DNA of 18,083 bases. It comes from CAYRVX01 sp964642165. Its GTDB lineage: Bacteria; Planctomycetota; Phycisphaerae; SM23-33. The notes beneath the pieces are model-generated. The model worked only from the letters and a program-made list of their open reading frames with translations, was not told the DNA's origin and searched no databases. Below, in pieces: positions 1 through 6,787 of the stretch (the first letter of the stretch is position 1; the number at the start of each line of letters is the position of its first letter). Where the stretch lies: NCBI GenBank assembly GCA_964642165.1, contig CAZXOC010000141.1, forward strand, positions 1-18,083. Direction: 5' to 3'. The translations under genes were made by a program, and so were the position numbers.

Positions 1-25
1 ACGTGGTGGGCGTGGATCCGGCGCG

Positions 26-1441
26 TCACTCGTGGCGCCACTTGACGATCCACGGGTCCTTCGTGCGCTGCTGAAAGGCCTTCAGCTTGGCCTTCATCTG
101 GTCCAGCACCTTGGCGTGGGCGGGATCGCCGGCGAGGTTGTGCACCTCGTGGGGGTCGGCCTGGAGGTCGTACAGCTCGAACTTGGGTCGCTTGAGGTAG
201 GCGGCCACCGGGCGCTTCGCGTAGAGCTTCTCGCCGCGCTTCAGCACGCCCTGCCAGGTGGACGAGGCCCACAGGTCGCTGGCGAAGGGGTAGTCCAGGC
301 CGTGCGCGATGTTCCAGATGAGCTTGTGGCGACGCGTGCGGGCGACGCGCATCGGGTAGTACATCGTGATCTCGTGGAACGTGTGGGAGGCGTAGACCTC
401 GTCCCAGCCGTCGGCGTGTTCGCGCTGATGCACGGGCCGGAACGAGCGGCCGTGGAACGCGTAGCCCTTCGGCGTCGCGCCGGCGACGTCCAGCAGCGTG
501 GGCGTGATGTCGGTGTACGAGACCATCGCGTCGCAGGCGTGGCCGTGCTTGCTGGCGAACGGGTCGCGGAAGACGAACGGCAGGCGCATGCCGGGGTCGT
601 ACAGGTTCGTCTTCGCGCCCGCAAACGCGATGCCGTTGTCCGAGCAGTAGAGGATGACCGTGTCGAGCCAGTGCCCGGTGTCCTTGAGGACGTCGATCAG
701 CCGCCGCAGCCCGGCGTCGGCGCGCTGGACCGAGCCGTAGTACTTCGCCAGCTCGACGCGGCACTCGGGGCTGTCGGGCAGGTACGGCGGGACGATCACG
801 TCCTTCGGGTCGACGGGGTCGGACCCGCTGCGGCGGAACGGGCGGTGCGGCTCGGTCGTGCAGAAGTACAGGAAGAAGGGCTGGTCGCTCTCGGCGGCGA
901 TGAGATCCCGGCAGAGCGTCGCCGCCCCGGCCGGGGAGCGGTCCCGCCGGCCCTTGGGGAACTTGAGGTACTGCTGGAAGTGGTACACCTCCTCCGGCGC
1001 GACGTGGTACTTGCCCCACGAGGCCGTCCGGTAGCCCGCCTCGGCGAGCAGCACCGGCAGCGACCTCACCCGGTCGAACGAGAGGAAGTGATGGTAGCTG
1101 TGCTGGTGGCCGTACTGCCCGTTGGCGTGGTTGTGCAGGCCGGAGAGGATGACGCTGCGGCTGGCGCTGCACGAGGCGCTCGTGCAGAAGGCGTGGGTGA
1201 AGCGCACGCCGCCTTCCGCCAGTTGGTCCAGCCCGGGGGTCCGGATGACGGCGTTGCCGTAGCACCCGGCGTCGGTGCTGCCCTGGTCGTCGACGACGTA
1301 GAGCACGATGTTGGGGCGCTTGGGCTGTTTCCCGGCCGCGGCCCCGGCCGCGGCCCTCGCCGCGCGGGGCACGGCCGCTGCCGCGGCGCCGAGGCCCACG
1401 GTCTTCAGGAAATCGCGTCGCGTATGCTGCTCCCGTTCCAT
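26..1441 (-). CDS. Tat-exported Cys-type sulfatase (sulfatase family, alkaline phosphatase superfamily)
   Basis: Predicted to hydrolyse sulfate esters, probably on a glycan, outside the cytoplasm. The protein is 471 residues from the ATG at 1441. I chose this start over the upstream in-frame one because a purine-rich RBS (GGAGAAGG) precedes it and a twin-arginine signal (RRDFLK, residues 8-13, then an Ala-rich stretch) follows at once. Visible family signatures: metal-binding D51-D52 in VVDDQG, the maturation motif C91-S-A-S-R95 followed by SVILSG, K144 and H146 in WGKYH, H199 in EPHRPF, D268-N269 in CSDNG, and K277. The nucleophile position is Cys, with Ala in place of the usual Pro, so it needs conversion to formylglycine. 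It lies 46 nt downstream of the ATPase gene. The substrate cannot be told from sequence. Sulfatase assignment is very secure. Confidence 0.95.
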   Translation of the reverse strand: MEREQHTRRDFLKTVGLGAAAAAVPRAARAAAGAAAGKQPKRPNIVLYVVDDQGSTDAGCYGNAVIRTPGLDQLAEGGVRFTHAFCTSASCSASRSVILSGLHNHANGQYGHQHSYHHFLSFDRVRSLPVLLAEAGYRTASWGKYHVAPEEVYHFQQYLKFPKGRRDRSPAGAATLCRDLIAAESDQPFFLYFCTTEPHRPFRRSGSDPVDPKDVIVPPYLPDSPECRVELAKYYGSVQRADAGLRRLIDVLKDTGHWLDTVILYCSDNGIAFAGAKTNLYDPGMRLPFVFRDPFASKHGHACDAMVSYTDITPTLLDVAGATPKGYAFHGRSFRPVHQREHADGWDEVYASHTFHEITMYYPMRVARTRRHKLIWNIAHGLDYPFASDLWASSTWQGVLKRGEKLYAKRPVAAYLKRPKFELYDLQADPHEVHNLAGDPAHAKVLDQMKAKLKAFQQRTKDPWIVKWRHE

Positions 1442-1487
1442 GGTCCTTCTCCATTCTCTCCGGTCGGCTCGTGGGGACCGTTCGGCC

Positions 1488-2627
1488 TCACAGGAGCCTT
1501 GGCTGAAGGTCGAGCAGGGAGACCGCCTCGACCCTCTCGGCCATCGCGTAGGACTTCCGCCCGGGGTAGACAACGTGCACGCGGTCCAGGTGCAGGCTCT
1601 CCATGGCCGCCCGGATGGACCGGGTCATGCGGGGCGCGTCGGTGCACTTGAACTCGAAGCCGACGCGTCTGGCTCCCCGGAAGACGACCAGGTCGATCTC
1701 CGCGCCGGAATACGTCGCCCAGTAGTACGCCTTCTCCGCGCCGGTGACGGCCAGGACCTGCTCCAGGGCGAATCCCTCCCAGGAGGCCCCGAGCTTGGGA
1801 TGGCCCAGCAGGTCCCTCTGCGTTTCCAGGCCGAGCAGCGCGTGAAGCAGGCCGCTGTCCCGGACGTAGACCTTCGGCGACTTCACCTGGCGCTTGGAGA
1901 TGTTCTCGAACCAGGGCGGGAGCTGGCGGATGACAAACGCCCCGCTGAGCAGGTCGAGGTATCGCCTTGCCGGCTTCTCCCCCTGGCCGAGCGAACGGGC
2001 GAACTCGGCCGCATTCCACACCTGCCCGTGATAGTGAGCCACCATCATCCAGAACCGCCGGAGGGTTGCCGCCGGGATGGCGATCCCGAGCTGGGGGATG
2101 TCGCGCTCCAGGAAGGTGCGGATGAAGCTGTCGCGCCACTGGCGGCTGGCGGTGTGGCTTCGGGCGAGGTAGGACCGCGGCAGGCCCCCCCGCAGCCAGA
2201 GCCTGCGGTGGTTTTCCGCGCCGATCTCGCCAACGTCGAAGCCGCTCATGTCGACCAGGGCGACCCGCCCGGCGAGCGACTCGGAGACGTCGCGAACGAC
2301 GTGCGGCGAGGCGCTGCCCAGCAGGAGGAACTTCGCCCTCGCGCCGGGCCGGTCGATCAGCACGCGGAGGACCGGGAACAACTCGGGCCTCCGCTGGACC
2401 TCGTCGATGACGACGAGCCCGCGCAGGGGCTCCAGCGCGAGCACCGGGGACTCGAGCTGCGCCAGGTCGCGGGGGTCCTCCAGGTCGAAGTACTCGCACC
2501 TTCGCTCGGCGGCAATCCCCCGCGCCAGGGTGGTCTTGCCGCACTGGCGCGGCCCGAGCAGCACGGCCGCCGGGCTGCGGCGCAAGGCGCTCTTCACGCG
2601 GCGGAGCAGATCAGGCCGAGGGATCAT
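1488..2627 (-). CDS. AAA ATPase with C-terminal DUF4143 (PD-(D/E)XK-like) domain
   Basis: A 379-residue protein of the orphan AAA_14/DUF4143 ATPase family, whose cellular role is unknown. The N-terminal ATPase shows Walker A GPRQCGKTT (residues 25-33), Walker B LVVIDE (71-76) and a sensor-like LLLGSAS (101-107). The C-terminal half has the family's KSPKVYVRDSGL (249-260), SWEGF (282-286), and a restriction-nuclease-like D312 followed by E325-F-K327. No signal peptide or membrane segment, so it is cytoplasmic. It does not fit the surrounding glycan genes in function. It is preceded by a perfect AT-rich inverted repeat and a good sigma-70-like promoter that would give an almost leaderless mRNA. 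These genes are often scattered singletons, so it looks like a later insertion into the operon. Its promoter may also drive the sulfatase 46 nt downstream. Confidence 0.93.
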   Translation of the reverse strand: MIPRPDLLRRVKSALRRSPAAVLLGPRQCGKTTLARGIAAERRCEYFDLEDPRDLAQLESPVLALEPLRGLVVIDEVQRRPELFPVLRVLIDRPGARAKFLLLGSASPHVVRDVSESLAGRVALVDMSGFDVGEIGAENHRRLWLRGGLPRSYLARSHTASRQWRDSFIRTFLERDIPQLGIAIPAATLRRFWMMVAHYHGQVWNAAEFARSLGQGEKPARRYLDLLSGAFVIRQLPPWFENISKRQVKSPKVYVRDSGLLHALLGLETQRDLLGHPKLGASWEGFALEQVLAVTGAEKAYYWATYSGAEIDLVVFRGARRVGFEFKCTDAPRMTRSIRAAMESLHLDRVHVVYPGRKSYAMAERVEAVSLLDLQPRLL

Positions 2628-2633
2628 GCCACC

Positions 2634-2661
2634 ATCCTATCCTTGAAAATCGGTCCGTCAA
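2634..2661 (-). promoter_or_regulatory. Probable sigma-70-like promoter of the DUF4143 ATPase, near-leaderless
   Basis: On the minus strand, TTGACG (2661-2656) is followed after 16 nt by TAGGAT (2639-2634), matching the -35 and -10 consensus at 5/6 and 4/6. Transcription would begin about 7 nt later, at or next to the ATG at 2627, leaving essentially no leader. The -35 lies in the loop of the 13-bp inverted repeat and the -10 overlaps the end of one arm, so a protein bound to the repeat would block the promoter. This is a sequence match only; no expression evidence is available. Confidence 0.5.
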
Positions 2662-2679
2662 GGGCGGATTTTCAAGGAT
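2639..2679. repeat. Perfect 13-bp inverted repeat, candidate operator
   Basis: ATCCTTGAAAATC (2639-2651) and GATTTTCAAGGAT (2667-2679) are exact reverse complements separated by 15 nt. The patch is strikingly AT-rich against very GC-rich surroundings and sits 12 nt upstream of the ATPase start. It spans the predicted promoter, which favours an operator or an element-specific recognition site. A terminator for the DUF4838 gene is less likely because no T-run follows and the loop is long. Confidence 0.75.
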
Positions 2680-2680
2680 G

Positions 2681-2696
2681 GCGCCGCCGCCGGCGC
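2681..2696. terminator. GC hairpin after the DUF4838 gene, weak terminator candidate
   Basis: GCGCCG (2681-2686) and CGGCGC (2691-2696) form a 6-bp stem with a 4-nt loop, beginning 21 nt past the stop codon of the DUF4838 gene on the minus strand. There is no T-tract after it, so intrinsic termination is doubtful. In DNA this GC-rich it may be chance. Confidence 0.2.
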
Positions 2697-2716
2697 GCCG
2701 CGCTCCCGCCGGCCGG

Positions 2717-4570
2717 TCACGGCGTGGGGGGCTTGGGCTTTCGCTTGGCGTTGGCCTCGCGGACCTTCTTCAGCCAGACGGTCAGGTCGCCGCGGGCGCG
2801 GTGCTCTCGGACGGTGACGAGCCCCTCCTTGCGGGCCGCCGCCTCGAACCGGTCGATCAGCTTCGAGACGTCGCCCTTCTTCGCCGTGACGATCCGGACG
2901 TACTGGATCGGCATCCGCGCCACGCGCACGCGGTGCAGGCGCAGGGGGTCGTTCTTCACGGCGGCCTCCGCGGCGTCGAAGAGCACGACCGCCCGGTCGA
3001 TGACCGCCTTGCCGAGGTACGGTGCCGTCGGCGGCGACCAGATGTTCGCGTGCCAGTCCGCGTGCTCGCGGACCTGCTTGTGCGTCAGGTCGATGTACTC
3101 GCGGACGGCTCCGGCGGCCGGACCGTAGTAGCCGGCCAGGAACTCGTCGATCGCCCGATCCGTGTCGTAGTCGGGGTTCCAGAGCGTCTTGGCCATGATC
3201 CACGTGCGCAGCTCGGCGAGCTCCGAGCCCTTGGTGAAGTAGCACGCCTCCTCGTAGATGCCCTTGACGCCGTGCTGGATGAAGAAGCGGATGTTGGGCC
3301 GCAGCGAGTAGAGGTTGGGGAACGGCTGGACGCTGTGGTGGTAGTTGATGACGTAGTCCCAGATGTACAGCCGGTTGCAGATCCGGTTCCAGTTGCGGAT
3401 GTCGTCGACGAACGTGCGGTTGACGGGGCAGCTCTCCAGCGGGTGGGCGAAGCAGCACTCGATGCTGCACAGGCGCACGCAGACGTTCGGCCGCGGGCGG
3501 ACGTGCTTCGGCGGCTTGCGGGTGTACTGGTAGGCCAGCGTGCTGATGAGCTTGTCGGGATGGTCCGTGGCGATGTCGTCGGCGATGGCGTTGATGAAGT
3601 GCAGCAGCGGGCCCGCCTGGGAGCCTTCCTTCTTGGCGAGCGCCTCGCACTTGGGGCAGCGGCAGTAGTTGTGCCAGTCGTTCTGCGAGACGCTGAAGAT
3701 GGTCGCGTTCGGGGCGTCCTTGATCCACCGGCGGACGGTCTGCCTGGCGATCCGCAGCACGTCGGGGTTGGTCAGGCAGAGCTGCGTCCGCCCGCCGGCG
3801 CGCTTGCCCTTGATCATCGAGAAGTACTCGGGGTGCTCGGCGAAGTGCTTGGCGGGGTCGAGGATGCTGTTGAACGTGTGGACGAAGTGCGAGTAGGCGA
3901 TCTTGCCGCCCTGCTCGGCGCTGAGCGAGGTCTGCGTGCCGTTGACCTTGTTCCGCACGGCCCAGTCGCCGGGGCGGCTCTTGGGATAGTCCGTCGAGCG
4001 GTACTCCAGCGGCGGGACGTAGCGGACGTTGAGCTTGCCGATCTCGAACGTGCCCGTCTGCGGCATCACCGTGCAGTCGGGCGCGAGCCACTTGCAGCCG
4101 CAGTGGTCCTCCAGGAACGTGTAGACGGCATAGAGCACGCCGCGCCGGTTGCCGGCGAGGACCAGCGCCGGGCCCCTCGTCCGGAGGACGATGCCCTCCA
4201 GGCCGAGCTTCGCGAAGTCCACCTCCACCCCGAGCTTCTTCAGCGCCTTCGTCGCCTTGCCCACGACGATCGGCGTTTGCTTGCCGAGCTTGCTCTCGGC
4301 GACGATGGCCGGGGCGCCGCCGGTGAGCTTCTCCAGGTGCGCCCGGAGGTCCCTCGCCGCGTAGCGCTCCTGCGGCGTGGGCTTCTCGGGCAGGACGATG
4401 GCGTGCGTCTCGGCGTCGACGCGCTTCGGGCCGATGGAGATGACGCACCGGCCGGGCTTGTCGCCCTTCGCGGCGCCGAGCGCGAGCCCCCCGGCCGCCA
4501 GTACCGCCGCCACCAGCGCCACCGTCGCGATGAATCCGCAGTCCGCTGTTCGCAATCCGCAATGCAGCAT
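2717..4570 (-). CDS. Exported DUF4838 domain protein, glycoside-hydrolase-like
   Basis: A 617-residue secreted protein. The start at 4570 is well supported by GGAGG seven nt upstream. A hydrophobic stretch at about residues 13-33 is a probable signal peptide. An N-terminal domain at about 44-185 resembles the accessory N-domain of alpha-glucuronidases and hexosaminidases (NRRGVLYAVYTFLEDHCGCKW, ending at residue 161). The DUF4838 core follows, with its hallmark SQNDW (295-299) and Cys cluster C303-R-C305-P-K-C308, then many aromatic and Trp-rich segments up to about 480. DUF4838 proteins are common in planctomycete glycan loci and are thought to be TIM-barrel glycoside-hydrolase relatives, but the reaction is not established. 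It lies 36 nt downstream of the Gfo/Idh/MocA gene in the same operon. Its first codons are made from a 7-bp tandem repeat. Confidence 0.9.
   Translation of the reverse strand: MLHCGLRTADCGFIATVALVAAVLAAGGLALGAAKGDKPGRCVISIGPKRVDAETHAIVLPEKPTPQERYAARDLRAHLEKLTGGAPAIVAESKLGKQTPIVVGKATKALKKLGVEVDFAKLGLEGIVLRTRGPALVLAGNRRGVLYAVYTFLEDHCGCKWLAPDCTVMPQTGTFEIGKLNVRYVPPLEYRSTDYPKSRPGDWAVRNKVNGTQTSLSAEQGGKIAYSHFVHTFNSILDPAKHFAEHPEYFSMIKGKRAGGRTQLCLTNPDVLRIARQTVRRWIKDAPNATIFSVSQNDWHNYCRCPKCEALAKKEGSQAGPLLHFINAIADDIATDHPDKLISTLAYQYTRKPPKHVRPRPNVCVRLCSIECCFAHPLESCPVNRTFVDDIRNWNRICNRLYIWDYVINYHHSVQPFPNLYSLRPNIRFFIQHGVKGIYEEACYFTKGSELAELRTWIMAKTLWNPDYDTDRAIDEFLAGYYGPAAGAVREYIDLTHKQVREHADWHANIWSPPTAPYLGKAVIDRAVVLFDAAEAAVKNDPLRLHRVRVARMPIQYVRIVTAKKGDVSKLIDRFEAAARKEGLVTVREHRARGDLTVWLKKVREANAKRKPKPPTP
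4533..4567. repeat. Degenerate 7-bp tandem repeat AATCCGC
   Basis: Plus-strand units are AATCCGC (4533-4539), AGTCCGC (4540-4546), TGTTCGC (4547-4553), AATCCGC (4554-4560) and a partial AATGCAG. The array sits inside the 5' end of the DUF4838 gene and encodes the signal-peptide n-region (residues 2-13). The period is not a multiple of three alone, so gain or loss of one unit would shift the reading frame. Confidence 0.6.
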
Positions 4571-4606
4571 GGTTGGTCCTCCGGCGGGCTCGCCGCCCGA
4601 TGGTCG

Positions 4607-5818
4607 TCAGGCCTTGAGGCCCTTCAGGTCCGCCTCGACCTTCTCGTTGGCCTTCATCATCTCCGCCCAGGTGACCTTCCGGCCGGTGTAGGCGGCGGTG
4701 CGGCCGAGGATCGTCGTCAGGTTGCTCCGCACGCTCGGCGCGACCGTCGGGTTGTGGTACACGCCGTCCGTGATGCTCTTGTGGAACGTGGCGATGTTCG
4801 CCTGGCACCCGGCGGTGAAGATGTTGCCCGTCCCGCCGCCGGGGTAGGGGGCGTCGCCGTGGACCTTGACGTTTCCGCCGTACTGCGTCTCGACGGCGCC
4901 GCGCGTGCCGTACATGGTGCAGAAGATGCCGCCCGGCCCCTTGCCGCACTGGCGGGAGGCGAACGACGCGGGGACGCCGCCGGGGAACTCGAAGACCAGG
5001 TTGAAGTGGTCGCTGGTGGTCTGCTTGCCTTGGCGGACGCGCTGCCCGCCCGTGCCGACCGCGCTGATCGGGTCGGCGTCGACCACCCACGCCAGGACGT
5101 CCAGCGCGTGGATGTTCTGCTCGGTGATGATGTCGCCGGAGAGGACCTTGGAGAGCACCCACCGCCGCAGCCGGCTCTCCGCGTCGCCCGGCAGCGTCGT
5201 GCCGCCCAGCAGGCCGCAAAAGTAGAACGCCGTCCCGTTGATCAGCCGCCCGATGTCGCCGTTGTGCACGCGCTTGATCGCCTCCTGGTAGAAGGCGTTG
5301 GCGCGGGTCTGGAAGTCCACCAGGAAGACGCGCTTGGCGGCGGTGGCCTTCCTGCCGGCTTCGCCGATGGTCTTGCAGCCGGGCACGTCCACGGCGATGG
5401 GCTTGGCGACGAAGACGTGCTTTCCGGCCTGGACCGCGTCGGCGGCCTGGACCGGGTGGAAGTAGGGGGGGCTCTCGACGGCGACCGCGTCGCACGCGGC
5501 GCCGGCAAGCAGCTTCTCGTGGTTCTTCAGCCCGGTGAAGCGTTTCCCGGCGGGCACGCCGAACTTCTTCCCGTAGGCCGCCACGCGGTCCGGGAAGTAG
5601 TCGCCGCAGGCGACGATCTGGTAGCCGCCGTGCTTGCGGAACAGGTTGGTGATCCAGTTGCCGCGCCCGCCGCAGCCGATCACGCCGAGGGGGATCTTGG
5701 AGTTCGCCGCCGACCCGCGCACCCGCGAGGGGTTCATGATCGTGAACGTTGCCGCCGCGGCCGTCCCGGCGAGGAACTCCCGGCGCCCCAGCTTCTTCGC
5801 TTGTCTCGCTTCCGCCAT
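4607..5818 (-). CDS. Tat-exported Gfo/Idh/MocA family oxidoreductase
   Basis: A 403-residue NAD(P)-dependent sugar or polyol oxidoreductase relative. Residues 11-16 (GRREFL) followed by GTAAAATF form a twin-arginine signal, as in many planctomycete members that are exported already folded with cofactor. The Rossmann motif is GVIGCGGRG (45-53). The usual E-K-P motif reads A138-K139-P140, followed by IAVDVPG. The E-Q-N-I-H-A-L-D segment (233-240) supplies the likely active-site H237. The start is 3 nt past the stop codon of the upstream FGE-like gene, and its Shine-Dalgarno (AGGAGA) lies inside that gene's end, so the two are translationally coupled. The substrate is unknown; a role in oxidising or modifying a released sugar is inferred from neighbours. 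Confidence 0.93.
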   Translation of the reverse strand: MAEARQAKKLGRREFLAGTAAAATFTIMNPSRVRGSAANSKIPLGVIGCGGRGNWITNLFRKHGGYQIVACGDYFPDRVAAYGKKFGVPAGKRFTGLKNHEKLLAGAACDAVAVESPPYFHPVQAADAVQAGKHVFVAKPIAVDVPGCKTIGEAGRKATAAKRVFLVDFQTRANAFYQEAIKRVHNGDIGRLINGTAFYFCGLLGGTTLPGDAESRLRRWVLSKVLSGDIITEQNIHALDVLAWVVDADPISAVGTGGQRVRQGKQTTSDHFNLVFEFPGGVPASFASRQCGKGPGGIFCTMYGTRGAVETQYGGNVKVHGDAPYPGGGTGNIFTAGCQANIATFHKSITDGVYHNPTVAPSVRSNLTTILGRTAAYTGRKVTWAEMMKANEKVEADLKGLKA

Positions 5819-5821
5819 GGT

Positions 5822-6649
5822 CTATCTCCTGTTCTGAGTGTTGGGGTCTTCCATCACGACGCGGAGGCCCACGCGGTCCAGGCCGTACGCGGGGTTGTAG
5901 CTCGCCCGCGCGGCGCTGCGGCAGGCGCGGGCGAAGTGGCCGAACGACCCGCCGCGGACGACGCGTGCCTTGCCTTCGGGCGGTCCCGCCGGGTCGGTGA
6001 CCGGCCCGGTCGGGCAGTCGCGCCCGTAGAAGTCGGCACACCACTCGGCGACGTTGCCGTGCATGTCGTACAGGCCCCAGGCGTTGGGCTTCTTCCGCGC
6101 GACGGGGTGCGGCTCGTCGCCGCTGTTGTCCATGTGCCAGCCCATCTCGTCGAGCCGGCCCGTCCCGGCATACGCGCTCGCCGCGGCGGCGCGGCAGGCG
6201 TACTCCCACTCGGCCTCGGTCGGCAGGCGATAGGCCCGGCCGTCCTTCTCGCCCAGCGTGCGGCAGAACGCCACGGCCCTGGACCAGGAGACCTTGTTGA
6301 CGGGCAGGTCGTCGCCCTTCGGCTCGCCGCGAGGCCGGCCCGTGACCGCCCGCCACTGCGCCTGCGTGACCTCGGTGACGCCGAGGTAGAAGCCTCGCCC
6401 GATGCGCACGCGATGGCGCGCCTCGTCGTTCTCTCGCCTGGCCTCGTCGAAGGGGCTGCCCATGACGAATTCGCCGGGCGGGCAGTAGGCCAGCTTCATG
6501 CCGAGGGCGTTGGCGATCACGTGGCCGGGGCGCGGCGCCGCCGGCGTCGAGGCCGGCCGGCGTTTGGCGGGCGCCCGGCCGGCGCGCTGGCAGCCGGCCG
6601 TCAGCAGGACGGCCGCGACCAGAACGACTTCTCCTCGCAGCGGGGGCAT
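5822..6649 (-). CDS. FGE-sulfatase domain (SUMF1-like) lipoprotein lacking one catalytic Cys
   Basis: A 275-residue protein with the formylglycine-generating-enzyme fold. The start at 6649 gives a lipoprotein signal with lipobox LTAG-C20. A longer in-frame extension upstream is rejected because it has no domain and would bury the signal. Fold signatures: GMKLAYCPPGEFVMGS (50-65), VTEVTQAQW (91-99), LPVNKVSW (115-122), RLPTEAEWEYA (141-151), WGLYDMHGNVAEWC (191-204) and VRGGSF (231-236). In true aerobic FGE two Cys follow RGGS. Here the first position is H238 and only C243 remains, so sulfatase maturation activity is doubtful. Such paralogues serve other roles (EgtB- or PvdO-like, or binding). 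It is first in the minus-strand operon, divergent from the serine hydrolase gene. Confidence 0.9.
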   Translation of the reverse strand: MPPLRGEVVLVAAVLLTAGCQRAGRAPAKRRPASTPAAPRPGHVIANALGMKLAYCPPGEFVMGSPFDEARRENDEARHRVRIGRGFYLGVTEVTQAQWRAVTGRPRGEPKGDDLPVNKVSWSRAVAFCRTLGEKDGRAYRLPTEAEWEYACRAAAASAYAGTGRLDEMGWHMDNSGDEPHPVARKKPNAWGLYDMHGNVAEWCADFYGRDCPTGPVTDPAGPPEGKARVVRGGSFGHFARACRSAARASYNPAYGLDRVGLRVVMEDPNTQNRR

Positions 6650-6787
6650 GCCGCCACCAGCGTACCGCAAACCCGTGCCATTACAACCGTCTGCGGCGCG
6701 GGCCCAAAGGCTTGCACGGCGCACGCCGGCGCGGTACGAGCTATCCGTCGGCAGGCCGAGTGACGCAAGCTCCCCTCGAGGTGGGTC
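6650..6787. promoter_or_regulatory. Divergent intergenic region between the two gene clusters
   Basis: This 138-nt gap separates the starts of the minus and plus clusters and should hold both promoters. For the plus strand only a weak pair is seen, TTGCAC (6712-6717) and TACGAG (6735-6740) at 17-nt spacing. An 8-bp inverted repeat, CGTACCGC (6661-6668) and GCGGTACG (6731-6738), places one arm next to each gene start and could be a shared operator, but it is short enough to be chance. GAGGTGGG just before 6788 serves as the ribosome-binding site of the plus-strand gene. Confidence 0.5.
6680..6685 (-). promoter_or_regulatory. Possible -10 element of the minus-strand operon
   Basis: TGTAAT on the minus strand matches the -10 consensus at 5 of 6 positions, 30 nt before the lipoprotein start, which would leave a leader of about 24 nt. 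No convincing -35 is visible (TTTGGG at 17-nt spacing). It stands out because the surrounding DNA is very GC-rich. Confidence 0.3.

Noticed and set aside
1308..3128. Long open frame on the plus strand across the ATPase and sulfatase region (606 codons)
   Set aside because: It is antisense to two well-supported genes, has biased GC-rich shadow composition, and shows no domain or ribosome-binding site.
6712..6740. Strong plus-strand promoter in the divergent region
   Set aside because: TTGCAC and TACGAG each match consensus at only about half the positions, so it is kept only as a weak remark in the intergenic entry.
2658..6763. Very long open frames on both strands (1232 and 1361 codons) over the DUF4838/Gfo/FGE genes
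   Set aside because: They are low-complexity Arg/Gly/Ala shadows of real genes in very GC-rich DNA; the three genes in the accepted frame have clear domains and start sites.
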